A DNA stretch of 32,940 bases from Lawsonibacter sp. (GCA_022799835.1 JAAWPF010000004.1:1-32940), one strand, 5' to 3'. Counted from the first letter of the stretch, positions 17,331 to 25,336 are shown. Numbers and translations are program-made. Notes: a model not told the origin generated them from the sequence alone.

Positions 17331-18329
17331 TCAATAGGTCCCGGCCTTGATAGTATAAGCGCTGTAGTAGGGAGAGGCGTCCAGCAGGGCCTTGGTCTCC
17401 TCTTCACCCAGCTCCACCATGTAGGTGGTGTTGGTGGAGACCAGGTCCACCACGGCGGTGGTGGGGGCGCCGGCCACCACAAAGGCGGCGTCGATCTTCT
17501 TGTCCTTCAAGCTGTCAACGCTGTTGCCGAAGCTCTGGTACACGGGCTTGATGTCGTCCTCAGTCAGGCCATAGGCGCTGAGCACGTCAATGGCATTGAA
17601 GTACACGCCGGATCCCAGGTCGCCAATAGAGACATTCTTGCCCTTCAGGTCGGCCACGGACTTGATAGAGGAGTTCAGGGTGATGATCTGGACCTGCTCC
17701 ATGTACAGAGCGGCCACTACGGAGAAGCCCTCCACCTTGGTATCGAACAGGCGCTCGCCGTTGTAGGCATAGCTCATAACGTCAGACTGGACAAAGCCCA
17801 GCTGCACATTGCCGGCCGCCAGCTCCTCAATGTTGTTCTGGGAGCCGCCGGAGGTAACAGCAGTCACGGAGACGCCGGTGTTGTTGGACACATAGGAGGC
17901 CAGCACGCCGCCGAAGCCGTAGTAGGTGCCGGTATCGCCGCCGGTGCCGAAGGTCAGGGCCTTGGAGGTGCCGGTGCCGGCACCGTCTTTCACAGAAGCG
18001 ACGGTCTTGTCCTTCTCAGCGAAGTACCTGGCCGCGCCGGGGTGATAAGGCACAGAAGTGACAGAGGCCGCGAAGTCCAGGTCCAGCTCGTTGCCCTTGC
18101 CGTGCTGCTCGGCAAGCGCATCCTTGTTCTCAAAAATCGTAGACACAAAGGTGTAGATGTCCTCCTCGGGAACATCGTCGCGGGCGATGATGACAGCGCC
18201 CACAGCAACGGTCTTGGTGTCCTTGGTCTTGACGTTAGGACCGTTGTCCTTCTCGCCGCCGTTGCAGGCAGTCAGTGTCATGCTCATCAGCATAACCAGA
18301 GAGAGCACCAACGCAATCTTTTTCTTCAT
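17331..18329 (-). CDS. TAXI family TRAP transporter solute-binding lipoprotein, apparently circularly permuted
   Basis: Start at 18329: MKKKIALVLSLVMLMSMTLTACNGG (lipobox LTAC), then TKDTKTVAVGAVIIARDDVPEEDIYTFVSTIFENKDALAEQHGKGNELDLDFAASVTSVPYHPGAARYFAEK (C-terminal type segment), then KALTFGTGGDTGTYYGFGGVLASYV (N-terminal type start), ending ...PYYSAYTIKAGTY*. Confidence 0.9.
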   Translation of the reverse strand: MKKKIALVLSLVMLMSMTLTACNGGEKDNGPNVKTKDTKTVAVGAVIIARDDVPEEDIYTFVSTIFENKDALAEQHGKGNELDLDFAASVTSVPYHPGAARYFAEKDKTVASVKDGAGTGTSKALTFGTGGDTGTYYGFGGVLASYVSNNTGVSVTAVTSGGSQNNIEELAAGNVQLGFVQSDVMSYAYNGERLFDTKVEGFSVVAALYMEQVQIITLNSSIKSVADLKGKNVSIGDLGSGVYFNAIDVLSAYGLTEDDIKPVYQSFGNSVDSLKDKKIDAAFVVAGAPTTAVVDLVSTNTTYMVELGEEETKALLDASPYYSAYTIKAGTY

Positions 18330-18359
18330 ATTCTCTTCCTCCATTTCTAAGTTTGGCAT

Positions 18360-18400
18360 TGCTCTCCCAGTTTCGGGAGAGCAAAAAGCCCGCCGGGCTT
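18360..18400 (-). other. Two adjacent hairpins in the TRAP operon 5' leader, the upstream one terminator-like
   Basis: + strand GCTCTCCC-agtttc-GGGAGAGC then AAAAGCCCG-C-CGGGCTTTT. On the transcribed strand GCCC-ggc-GGGC is followed by TTTTT. Confidence 0.5.
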
Positions 18401-18437
18401 TTGCCATTTTTGCAAGTATTCTTTCACTTGCTCTTAC

Positions 18438-18466
18438 ATTATAGTACATCAGGGCCAAAAATGCAA
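18438..18466 (-). promoter_or_regulatory. SigA-type promoter for the TRAP operon
   Basis: Minus strand TTGCAT-N17-TATAAT (-35 at 18466-18461, -10 at 18443-18438). Confidence 0.7.
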
Positions 18467-18578
18467 TACACTTTTTCATCCCCAGTTAACGTTTTTTGAT
18501 ATTGAAAACCTTTTTGTTTCAATCTTTGGCTTATTCCGCATATTCTCGTCTGTTTTTGTGATTTTTGTTTTCCAACTG

Positions 18579-19274
18579 TTATGGAACCCACCCCTCCATG
18601 CCCTCCTGAAGCTTTTCCAGCGCCTTTTTTTCAATGCGGGATACATAAGAGCGGCTGATGCCGCACTGGCTGGCAATTTCCCGCTGCGTCCGGGGCAGCT
18701 CATTGTCCAGGCCATAGCGCAGGGTGATAATCATCCGTTCTCTAGGTGTCAGGCAGCTCTGAACACACTGTCGGACTTTGATGCAGGCATCCCTGGTATC
18801 CAGATCTTCCAGCATGTTGTCATCCACCGCAATGACGTCCATCAGCGACAAGGTTCCTCCATCCCCCGCCGCTTCCAGTGTATCTGTCAGCGACACCTCG
18901 CTTTGAAGCTTGCGCTGCGAACGGAAATACATTAAGATCTCATTCTCAATACACCGGCTGGCGTAGGTGGCCAGCCGCACGTTCTTATCCGCTTTAAAGG
19001 TTGATATCCCCTTAATCAGTCCAATCGTTCCAATGGAGATCAGATCGTCTTGATCTCCAGTCTGGGCATAATATTTTTTAACAATATGCGCCACCAGGCG
19101 CAGGTTGTGCTCTACCAAAATATTCCGGGCCTCCAGGTCCCCCTGGGCACAGCGCTCCAAATATTTTTTCTCCTCTTCTGTCTTCAAAGGCCGGGGAAAT
19201 GACCCTCCCCCTCCAGACAGCCGCAGGGTGAAGAACAGTCCATTCATCATCAGGTAAATCATAGGCGACAGCAT
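18579..19274 (-). CDS. sigK: RNA polymerase sporulation sigma factor SigK (pro-form), uninterrupted
   Basis: [69 protein letters not shown]...[38 protein letters not shown]...TQREIASQCGISRSYVSRIEKKAL. Start set at 19274. Confidence 0.93.
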   Translation of the reverse strand: MLSPMIYLMMNGLFFTLRLSGGGGSFPRPLKTEEEKKYLERCAQGDLEARNILVEHNLRLVAHIVKKYYAQTGDQDDLISIGTIGLIKGISTFKADKNVRLATYASRCIENEILMYFRSQRKLQSEVSLTDTLEAAGDGGTLSLMDVIAVDDNMLEDLDTRDACIKVRQCVQSCLTPRERMIITLRYGLDNELPRTQREIASQCGISRSYVSRIEKKALEKLQEGMEGWVP

Positions 19275-19359
19275 GTTTGAAACACCTCCGCTCCACCTTA
19301 TTCCTCTTTGGCCCGTCCCTATACCTATATTGCCCGCCGACATTTCCCGATTCACCATA

Positions 19360-19448
19360 GGGAGTGTTCTAGACGCAGACGTTTCCGGCGCTTCCCCCGC
19401 CGGAGACGGGGGGAACGCGTCAAAATATCTTCCCCGCGGACACTCCTC
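19360..19448 (-). other. Nested inverted repeats upstream of sigK (candidate structured leader or operator)
   Basis: Outer ggAGTGTtC/GgACACTcc, middle GACGC/GCGTC, inner CGTTTCCGGC/GCCGGAGACG, plus competing TTCCCCC/GGGGGAA pairings. Confidence 0.5.
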
Positions 19449-19463
19449 TCAGCATATTTTGGA

Positions 19464-19492
19464 TTGAAATTTTTCCCAATATCGGATACAAT
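19464..19492 (+). promoter_or_regulatory. SigA-type promoter for the DUF4317 gene
   Basis: TTGAAA (19464-19469)-N17-TACAAT (19487-19492). Confidence 0.7.
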
Positions 19493-19550
19493 GGTGAGGC
19501 GCCGCGCCTCACATCTCGGCTGGGCGACTTTACAAAACAGTGAGGTTCCT

Positions 19551-20690
19551 ATGAATCAAAAAGAAGTCAGTGAACTGCGCCGCCGTTGGCGGCCGGAAAA
19601 AAATGCTGTCAGCCGCATCTACGGCTGCTTTGTCAACTGCAACAGGGAGATCGTCTCCCATCTGGACGAGTCCTTGGGCACCATGCCCCAGGAGGAGGCG
19701 GATCGATATCTGGATCTCTTAAAAAAAGCCCTTTCCGGGGCGTTGGGAAAAAATCTCATCGACATCGTCTTCTCCACTCAGCAGGTGGCAGACAGCGAGG
19801 AACACAGACTGCTCTCCGACCTGCGCTCCAGCGCTCTGAAGGACGCACAGGCTCGAGAGAGCTTCTACCGCAAGGTGATTGACGCGCTGGACATGGAGGA
19901 CAGCAGCTATCTGCTTCTCATCGCCTCCGACGCCTACGATGTCCCCCACCGGGGCCGGGACGGCGAATTTCAGCCCGACTCCTCTGAGACCGTGTTTTCC
20001 TACATCCTGTGCTGTGTCTGCCCGGTGAAGCTGGGCAAGCCGGAGTTGGGCTACTTCCCCGGCGACAACGAGTTTCACTGTACCGTGGGCCAGACCGTCG
20101 CTCCGCCCGAACTGGGTTTTCTGTTCCCCGCCTTTGATGACCGGACAGCCAACCTTTACGGCGCTCTGTTCTATTCCCGCAGGCCGGACATGCTTCACCA
20201 GGAGTTTATCGACGCGGTCTTTCACACCGATCCGCCTATGTCCGCCGCCGAACAGCGAGAGACCTTCCAAGGGGCACTGTCCCAGGCACTGGAGGACGCC
20301 TACAGCGTGGAGGTGGCCCAGTCCCTCCATGAGCGGTTGGCAGACCGGATCGCTCAGCACAAGGAGAGCAAAGAGCCCGAGCCTCTGGTCCTGACCGCGG
20401 GCGAGATTGGGGGCATCCTCCAGGACTGCGGCGTCCCTCAGGAGAAAATCGACGCCTTTCGGGAAAACTGCGAAGAGGGTTTCGGAGCTGGCGCGGTGCT
20501 GAGCCCCGCCAACCTCATCGACACCGGCAAATTTGAGGTCAAGACTTCCCAGGCTACCCTATCCGTCAGCCCGGAGTGCAGCTATCTGGTGGAGACCCGG
20601 GTCATCGACGGAAAAAAGTATCTGCTGATTCCCGCTGAGGAGGACGTGACGGTCAACGGACAGGCTGTCCGCTTTGTATCCAACCCATAA
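19551..20690 (+). CDS. DUF4317 family protein
   Basis: MNQKEVSELRRRWRPEKNAVSRIYGCFVNCNREIVSHLDESLGTMPQEEADRYLDLLKKALSGALGKNLIDI..., resembling the DUF4317 N-terminus. ATG 19551 has TGAGG upstream. Confidence 0.85.
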   Translation: MNQKEVSELRRRWRPEKNAVSRIYGCFVNCNREIVSHLDESLGTMPQEEADRYLDLLKKALSGALGKNLIDIVFSTQQVADSEEHRLLSDLRSSALKDAQARESFYRKVIDALDMEDSSYLLLIASDAYDVPHRGRDGEFQPDSSETVFSYILCCVCPVKLGKPELGYFPGDNEFHCTVGQTVAPPELGFLFPAFDDRTANLYGALFYSRRPDMLHQEFIDAVFHTDPPMSAAEQRETFQGALSQALEDAYSVEVAQSLHERLADRIAQHKESKEPEPLVLTAGEIGGILQDCGVPQEKIDAFRENCEEGFGAGAVLSPANLIDTGKFEVKTSQATLSVSPECSYLVETRVIDGKKYLLIPAEEDVTVNGQAVRFVSNP

Positions 20691-20698
20691 AAGCCAGA

Positions 20699-20728
20699 GA
20701 GCCGGAGACGCGTCCGCGTCTCCGGCTC
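20699..20728. terminator. Strong stem-loop between the convergent DUF4317 and sigE genes
   Basis: GAGCCGGAGACGCG-TC-CGCGTCTCCGGCTC: perfect 14-bp inverted repeat; the minus direction runs into TTTTA. Confidence 0.75.
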
Positions 20729-20729
20729 T

Positions 20730-21461
20730 TCACATCATTTTTACAATCTCTTTTTTCAGCCGGGCGATGATCCGCTTTTCCAGGCGGGAAATATAGGACT
20801 GGGAGATGCCCAGCTGGTCGGCCACCTCCTTCTGGGTGCATTCCCGCCGGCCGTCCAGACCGAAGCGCAGGGTAATGATGTGCCGCTCCCGTTCGTCCAG
20901 CCGGTCCATGGCCTGACGGAGGAGCTGGCGGTCCACGTCGGACTCCAGCGGCTGGACCACCAGGTCCTCATCGGTGCCCAGTACATCGGACAGCAGCAGC
21001 TCGTTGCCGTCCCAGTCTGTGTTCAGCGGCTCATCGAAGGACAGCTCTGTCTTCTGGTTGGCCGTCTTGCGCAGGTACATCAGGATCTCATTCTCGATAC
21101 ACCGGCTGGCGTAGGTGGCCAGCTTGATGGCCTTGGCGGGCTGATAGGTGCCAACTGCTTTAATAAGCCCGATGGTGCCGATGGAAATCAGGTCCTCAAT
21201 GTTGATTCCCGTATTCTCGAAGCGGCGCGCGATGTAAGCCACCAGGCGCAGGTTGTGCTCAATGAGCAGATTCCGTGCCTGGGTATCCCCCTCCCCAAGA
21301 AGAGCGATGAGCCGGGCCTCCTCCTCTCGCTTCAGAGGGGCGGGCAGGGTGTCGCTGCCGCCGATATACATCACCTTCCCTGGCAGCAGCAGCCCCATCC
21401 GGGTCAGGAGAGCCGAAAATCTCTCTTTCAATTTTATGTAAACTAATTTCAATGGAAACAC
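20730..21461 (-). CDS. sigE: RNA polymerase sporulation sigma factor SigE (pro-form)
   Basis: Pro-sequence ...[20 protein letters not shown], then [62 protein letters not shown]...[11 protein letters not shown]. Confidence 0.95.
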   Translation of the reverse strand: MFPLKLVYIKLKERFSALLTRMGLLLPGKVMYIGGSDTLPAPLKREEEARLIALLGEGDTQARNLLIEHNLRLVAYIARRFENTGINIEDLISIGTIGLIKAVGTYQPAKAIKLATYASRCIENEILMYLRKTANQKTELSFDEPLNTDWDGNELLLSDVLGTDEDLVVQPLESDVDRQLLRQAMDRLDERERHIITLRFGLDGRRECTQKEVADQLGISQSYISRLEKRIIARLKKEIVKMM

Positions 21462-21501
21462 CTCACAAATGGCTTTCTACAGAGACGTATTATATCCAAT
21501 C

Positions 21502-22368
21502 TTACACAATCTCCGCTCCAATCAGCGCCTGATAGCCGCCCCCGTCGGACACCGGATTGGGGGACAGCGCCACCAGCACAGGGCCTCTCTCCTGCCCGTC
21601 CAACTCCAGGCCGTCCGCCCGGACGCACAGCAGCAGCCCCCGGTCCACCCCCACGCTGCGGTAGGGCAGCAGGCGAAACCGGGCGCGCCACTCCCCCGTC
21701 CCCAGGCGGGCAAGGGCGGAGGACGGGTCGGCCAGATCGGCGGGACCGGGGCAGCAGTCCCTAGGAAACAGCGGTTTCAGCCGCTCCCCCTCCGCCACTA
21801 CCACCGGACGGCCGGAGGAGGGGTCGGTGAGGGTATTCCCGGTATCCACCAGGGCGGTGAGGGCCACCTGCCCCTCACCCAGACGCAGCCGGAGGGGCAT
21901 CAGCTCCCGGCTGGCGGCGCTGTGCCTCCCCAGGCGTTGAAACACCAGGGTGAGCACCCCGTAGCACACCGCCGCCGACAGCAGCACCACCTTGATATCC
22001 AGAGCGGAGTAGAACACCCCGTTCCCCAGGGTGAGTCCCGTCCCCCCCAGCAAACCGATGGCCACCACCCCGCCCCCCAGGGCGCAGGTGAGGGCCAGAA
22101 AGAGCAGTCCCTGACGCAGCAGCCGGCGGCTGCCTCCGTAAGCGGCCACCAGCATGAGGGCCAGCGAGCCCAGCCGGCACAGGGGATGGGCCAGAAAGGC
22201 GCATCCTGGCAGGAAGATGGCCACGGCGTACAGCCCTCCCAGCGCACCGCCCAGAGCGAAGCGCCAGCGCGCCAGCGGCTCCCCTGCCAGCCGGGCCGCC
22301 GCCAGCAGCAGCAGGTAGTCGATGACCCCGTTTAGGAGGAACAGCGTATCCACATAGATGACGGTCAC
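21502..22368 (-). CDS. spoIIGA: Sigma-E processing peptidase SpoIIGA
   Basis: MTVIYVDTLFLLNGVIDYLLLLAAARL, multiple TM helices, LVDTGNTLTDPSSGRPVVV aspartic-protease-like motif, directly upstream of sigE. Confidence 0.92.
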   Translation of the reverse strand: MTVIYVDTLFLLNGVIDYLLLLAAARLAGEPLARWRFALGGALGGLYAVAIFLPGCAFLAHPLCRLGSLALMLVAAYGGSRRLLRQGLLFLALTCALGGGVVAIGLLGGTGLTLGNGVFYSALDIKVVLLSAAVCYGVLTLVFQRLGRHSAASRELMPLRLRLGEGQVALTALVDTGNTLTDPSSGRPVVVAEGERLKPLFPRDCCPGPADLADPSSALARLGTGEWRARFRLLPYRSVGVDRGLLLCVRADGLELDGQERGPVLVALSPNPVSDGGGYQALIGAEIV

Positions 22369-22393
22369 AGCCCTCGCCTCCTTGCGGTATCGC

Positions 22394-22418
22394 GGACGGC
22401 CACAGGCCGCCCCTACAA
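22394..22418. repeat. Short palindromic intergenic repeat, copy 1
   Basis: ggaCGGCCacaGGCCGcccctaca; shares GGCCACAGGCCGCCCCTAC with copy 2. Confidence 0.55.
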
Positions 22419-22426
22419 CACGTCCT

Positions 22427-22459
22427 ATTATAGGGGCTTGGCCGGGAAAAAGCGGTCAA
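22427..22459 (-). promoter_or_regulatory. spoIIG-like promoter with long spacer
   Basis: Minus strand TTGACC (22459-22454)-N21-TATAAT (22432-22427). A possible 0A-like box GGGCGAA lies at 22478-22484. Confidence 0.6.
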
Positions 22460-22498
22460 AATTTTGATAGGGTTTCGGGGCGAATTTTGGTTTACCTA

Positions 22499-22527
22499 TT
22501 GACAGTCCTGTAATATCCTGTTATAAT
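22499..22527 (+). promoter_or_regulatory. Consensus SigA promoter of the padR/DUF2812 operon
   Basis: TTGACA (22499-22504)-N17-TATAAT (22522-22527), both hexamers exact consensus. Confidence 0.9.
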
Positions 22528-22543
22528 ATCGTTAGACGATATT
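22525..22543. promoter_or_regulatory. Candidate PadR operator
   Basis: AATATCGT-TAG-ACGATATT: perfect 8-bp inverted repeat overlapping the -10, followed by extra half-site ACGATAAT. Confidence 0.7.
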
Positions 22544-22574
22544 AGAAAACGATAATATGAAAGGAGGACCGTCT

Positions 22575-22886
22575 ATGCCGGGACGTGAAAAGGGACCGCT
22601 GACGGAACCTATGTACTATGTGCTCATGTCCTTCCTGCGCCGGGAGATGTGCGGCACAGAGATCACGGAGTTTGTGGACCGCAAGACCAAGGGCCGGGTG
22701 CACTTGGGGCCGGGGACCCTCTATACCCTGCTGGCCCGGTTCCAGGACGAGGAGATGATCGCCGAGACCTCGGTGGACGGCAGGAAGCGGACCTACAAGC
22801 TGACCGACAAGGGCCGGGCGGCCTTTGAGGAGGAGCTGGCCCGGCTGCGGGCCTGCGTCAACGACGGATTGGAGGAAGAACAATGA
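22575..22886 (+). CDS. PadR family transcriptional regulator
   Basis: MPGREKGPLTEPMYYVLMSFLRREMCGTEITEFVDRKTKGRVHLGPGTLYTLLARFQDEEMIAETSVDGRKRTYKLTDKGRAAFEEE: PadR winged helix. RBS AAGGAGG before ATG 22575. Confidence 0.93.
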   Translation: MPGREKGPLTEPMYYVLMSFLRREMCGTEITEFVDRKTKGRVHLGPGTLYTLLARFQDEEMIAETSVDGRKRTYKLTDKGRAAFEEELARLRACVNDGLEEEQ

Positions 22887-24058
22887 GTAAGCTGAGTATT
22901 CGTTTTTCGCCGGTGAACGGCTGTGATATCCCCGGCCTGGAGCGCTGGCTGGAGAGGCAGGCGGCCAAAGGGCTGCTGTTCGACATGACCGTGGGGCCCC
23001 TGGTCCTGTTTCACCGCCAGGAGCCCGCCAGACTGCGGTTCCACCTGGAGCCCGCCCCCGGCAAGCCCGACTGGACCGACCCGGAGCTGAACGAGCTCTA
23101 TGAGCAGGCGGGCTGGAGGTATCTGGGGCTGCTCCGGCGCAGCTTCGCCGTCTTTGTGACGGAGGACCCGGAGGCCCAGACCCACACCGACCCGGAAACC
23201 TGGGACTACACCCTGAAACGGTTCTTCCGGCGCAAGCTGCTGGGGGGCGTGGGGCTGGCGATTTTGAATTTTGTCCTGCACAGCTTCTTCTGGTCCTCCC
23301 GGTTCGACCTGTTTGAGCTGCGCTATTTCTGGGCGGAGGCCCTGGCGGCGGGCTTTGTCCCCTGGACGCTGGCCGCTCTGGGGCTGGCGCTGGCGGACAT
23401 CTCCTATCTCCACGGCCTGTTTGTCCTGTGGCGGCTCCACCGGCGGGTCAAGGGCGGCCTGCCCATGACCCCCGCCCCGGGCAGCCGCCTCAGCGGGGCC
23501 CTGGCAGTCCTGTCCGCCATCCCCCTGTTTCTGGTAGCGGTGGAATTAGCCTTTATCTTCTTCACCCACGGCTACTTCCCCTATGACCTGGCCGACTCCA
23601 ACTTTGTCACCTTGACCGAGATCGAGGGGGAGGACTTCCGTCTCACTGGGGACCATATGCACAACATGGACTATATCTCCCACGGAGACACCCCCCTCAC
23701 CCCTGAAAACTGGTTCTTCCAGCAGTGGGGCACGTCGAGAGTTTTCTCCGAGGGCGGTTCTCTGAACAATATTCCCCATCTGGAGATTCAAATTACCCGG
23801 TATCTGTTCCCCCCTGTGGCGGAGCGCAGGGTGTTCGAGTGGCAGGCCTGGGGTGGACACGAGAACTATATGGCCCTGGAGCCCGTCTGCGGATTTGACG
23901 AAATTTCTATCAACCGCTTTCTCTCTCCCCGGGAGGGCCTCCCCTGCACTTACCTGGTCCTCCGCAGGGGCAGCACCGTTCTGCGGGTGGAGTATCAGGG
24001 GGAACAGGACCTGACCCAATTCCTGCCCCGGTTCGCCGAGATGCTGGAGCAGCTGTAA
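22883..24058 (+). CDS. DUF2812 domain membrane protein, paralog 1
   Basis: ATGA overlap with padR; CDIPGLERWLERQAAKGLL...ELYEQAGWRYLGLLRRSFAVFVTEDPEAQTHTDP, then 3 predicted TM and a C-terminal domain. Confidence 0.88.
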   Translation: MSKLSIRFSPVNGCDIPGLERWLERQAAKGLLFDMTVGPLVLFHRQEPARLRFHLEPAPGKPDWTDPELNELYEQAGWRYLGLLRRSFAVFVTEDPEAQTHTDPETWDYTLKRFFRRKLLGGVGLAILNFVLHSFFWSSRFDLFELRYFWAEALAAGFVPWTLAALGLALADISYLHGLFVLWRLHRRVKGGLPMTPAPGSRLSGALAVLSAIPLFLVAVELAFIFFTHGYFPYDLADSNFVTLTEIEGEDFRLTGDHMHNMDYISHGDTPLTPENWFFQQWGTSRVFSEGGSLNNIPHLEIQITRYLFPPVAERRVFEWQAWGGHENYMALEPVCGFDEISINRFLSPREGLPCTYLVLRRGSTVLRVEYQGEQDLTQFLPRFAEMLEQL

Positions 24059-24085
24059 CGTCCGCTTTGTGAAAGGAGGAGCTCT

Positions 24086-25336
24086 ATGAAAAAATTGGTA
24101 TGTAAATTCCTCCCCATGGAGCCCTACGATATGCGGGGGCTGGAGGAGTGGCTGTCCGCCATGGCCGCCCGGGGGCTGCACCTGGTCAAGATCGGCGAGA
24201 GCTTCGCCCGCTTTGAGCCCGGCCCGGCCCGGGAGGGGGTGCGGTACGCCCTGGACGTGAAGGACTGGGCGGATATCGACCAGGAGCGCAACGAGCTCTA
24301 TGCCCAGGCGGGCTGGGAGTATGTGACTACATTCAAGAGGCTGTATTTTGTCTACCGCACCGCGGACCCGGACGCCCCCGCCCTGCACACCGACCCGGTG
24401 ACCCAGAGCTTCACCTTCGACCGGCTGCTCCGCCGGCGGCTCTGGGCGCTGATTCTGCTGATTCCCCTGATTCTCTTTATGTTCCGGAATGAGCTGTTTG
24501 CTCTGGTTGACAACCCCTGGTCTCCGGTCTATCTGTTCCTTTTGAAAACCGAGGGCTGCCTGCTGTATCTGGCGCTGCTGGTCCTCTACGTGGCAAACCT
24601 CGTCCCGCTGTTCCGCCAGCGCCGGGCGCTGAAAAAGCTGCAAAAGCGGCTGGCCGATGGCATTCCTCTGGAGGAGATTCACTTCCGCCGCCGGCGGGTT
24701 CCCTGGGCGGTGGCGAGCTGGAGCCCTGTCGTCCTTATGGTCTGCGCCCTCGCTCTCTTTATCTGGAATAACCCCAATGCCAAGCAGGACCTGCCCGACC
24801 CGGAGGACTGGACCTTCCCCCATGTCACCCTGGAGCAGGTGATGGAGCGGACAGACGTGGTCAACCTGATCCCCGAGAACCCCTACGACGCCATGCTCCA
24901 CCCTCCTACCCGGCGCCGCTCCCTCCTGGTCCCGGAGCAGATCAACATTCAGCAGTACGGCACCGCCCGCCTGGAGGACGGGAGCGCGGAGGAGTGCGGC
25001 ATCTACCTCCATCTGTACCGCCTGCGCTGCCCGGATACGGCACCCCTCCTGCTGCGGTGTATCCAGGAGGAGGAGCTGGCCTGGTGGCGGCGGTATGAGA
25101 AAAACACCGGGGAGTTTTATATCAACTCACCGCTGGCAGAGTTCTCCGGCTTTCAGCGGGCGGACCACCCCACCTTCGACGAGCTGACCGCCCTCACCTG
25201 GCGGACCGAGGACATGGAGGAATGCGGGAAGCTCTATATAGGCCGGACGGGGGACCTGGTGTTCACCCTGAGCTGCTCCGGACCAGCGGACACAGACCTG
25301 GCATTGGAGCTTTTCGCAAAGGAGGCCGCAAAATGA
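24086..25336 (+). CDS. DUF2812 domain membrane protein, paralog 2
   Basis: YDMRGLEEWLSAMAARGLHLVKIGESFARFEPGPAREGVRYALDVKDW...ELYAQAGWEYVTTFKRLYFVYRTADPDAPALHTDPVT; RBS GAAAGGAGGAG. Confidence 0.88.
   Translation: MKKLVCKFLPMEPYDMRGLEEWLSAMAARGLHLVKIGESFARFEPGPAREGVRYALDVKDWADIDQERNELYAQAGWEYVTTFKRLYFVYRTADPDAPALHTDPVTQSFTFDRLLRRRLWALILLIPLILFMFRNELFALVDNPWSPVYLFLLKTEGCLLYLALLVLYVANLVPLFRQRRALKKLQKRLADGIPLEEIHFRRRRVPWAVASWSPVVLMVCALALFIWNNPNAKQDLPDPEDWTFPHVTLEQVMERTDVVNLIPENPYDAMLHPPTRRRSLLVPEQINIQQYGTARLEDGSAEECGIYLHLYRLRCPDTAPLLLRCIQEEELAWWRRYEKNTGEFYINSPLAEFSGFQRADHPTFDELTALTWRTEDMEECGKLYIGRTGDLVFTLSCSGPADTDLALELFAKEAAK

Noticed and set aside
18330-18479. Upstream extension of the SBP ORF (MKKCIAFLALMYYN...)
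   Set aside because: It reads through the TATAAT promoter and leader hairpins; the RBS and lipobox support the start at 18329.
18480-18578. AT-rich T-runs after sigK as a terminator or skin-element remnant
   Set aside because: Only weak TTGAAA/TTTCAA pairing; sigK is full length with no recombinase, so no evidence for a skin element.
23546-25012. 488-aa minus-strand ORF across DUF2812 paralogs 1 and 2
   Set aside because: Spans two well-supported genes in antisense, with no initiation signal.
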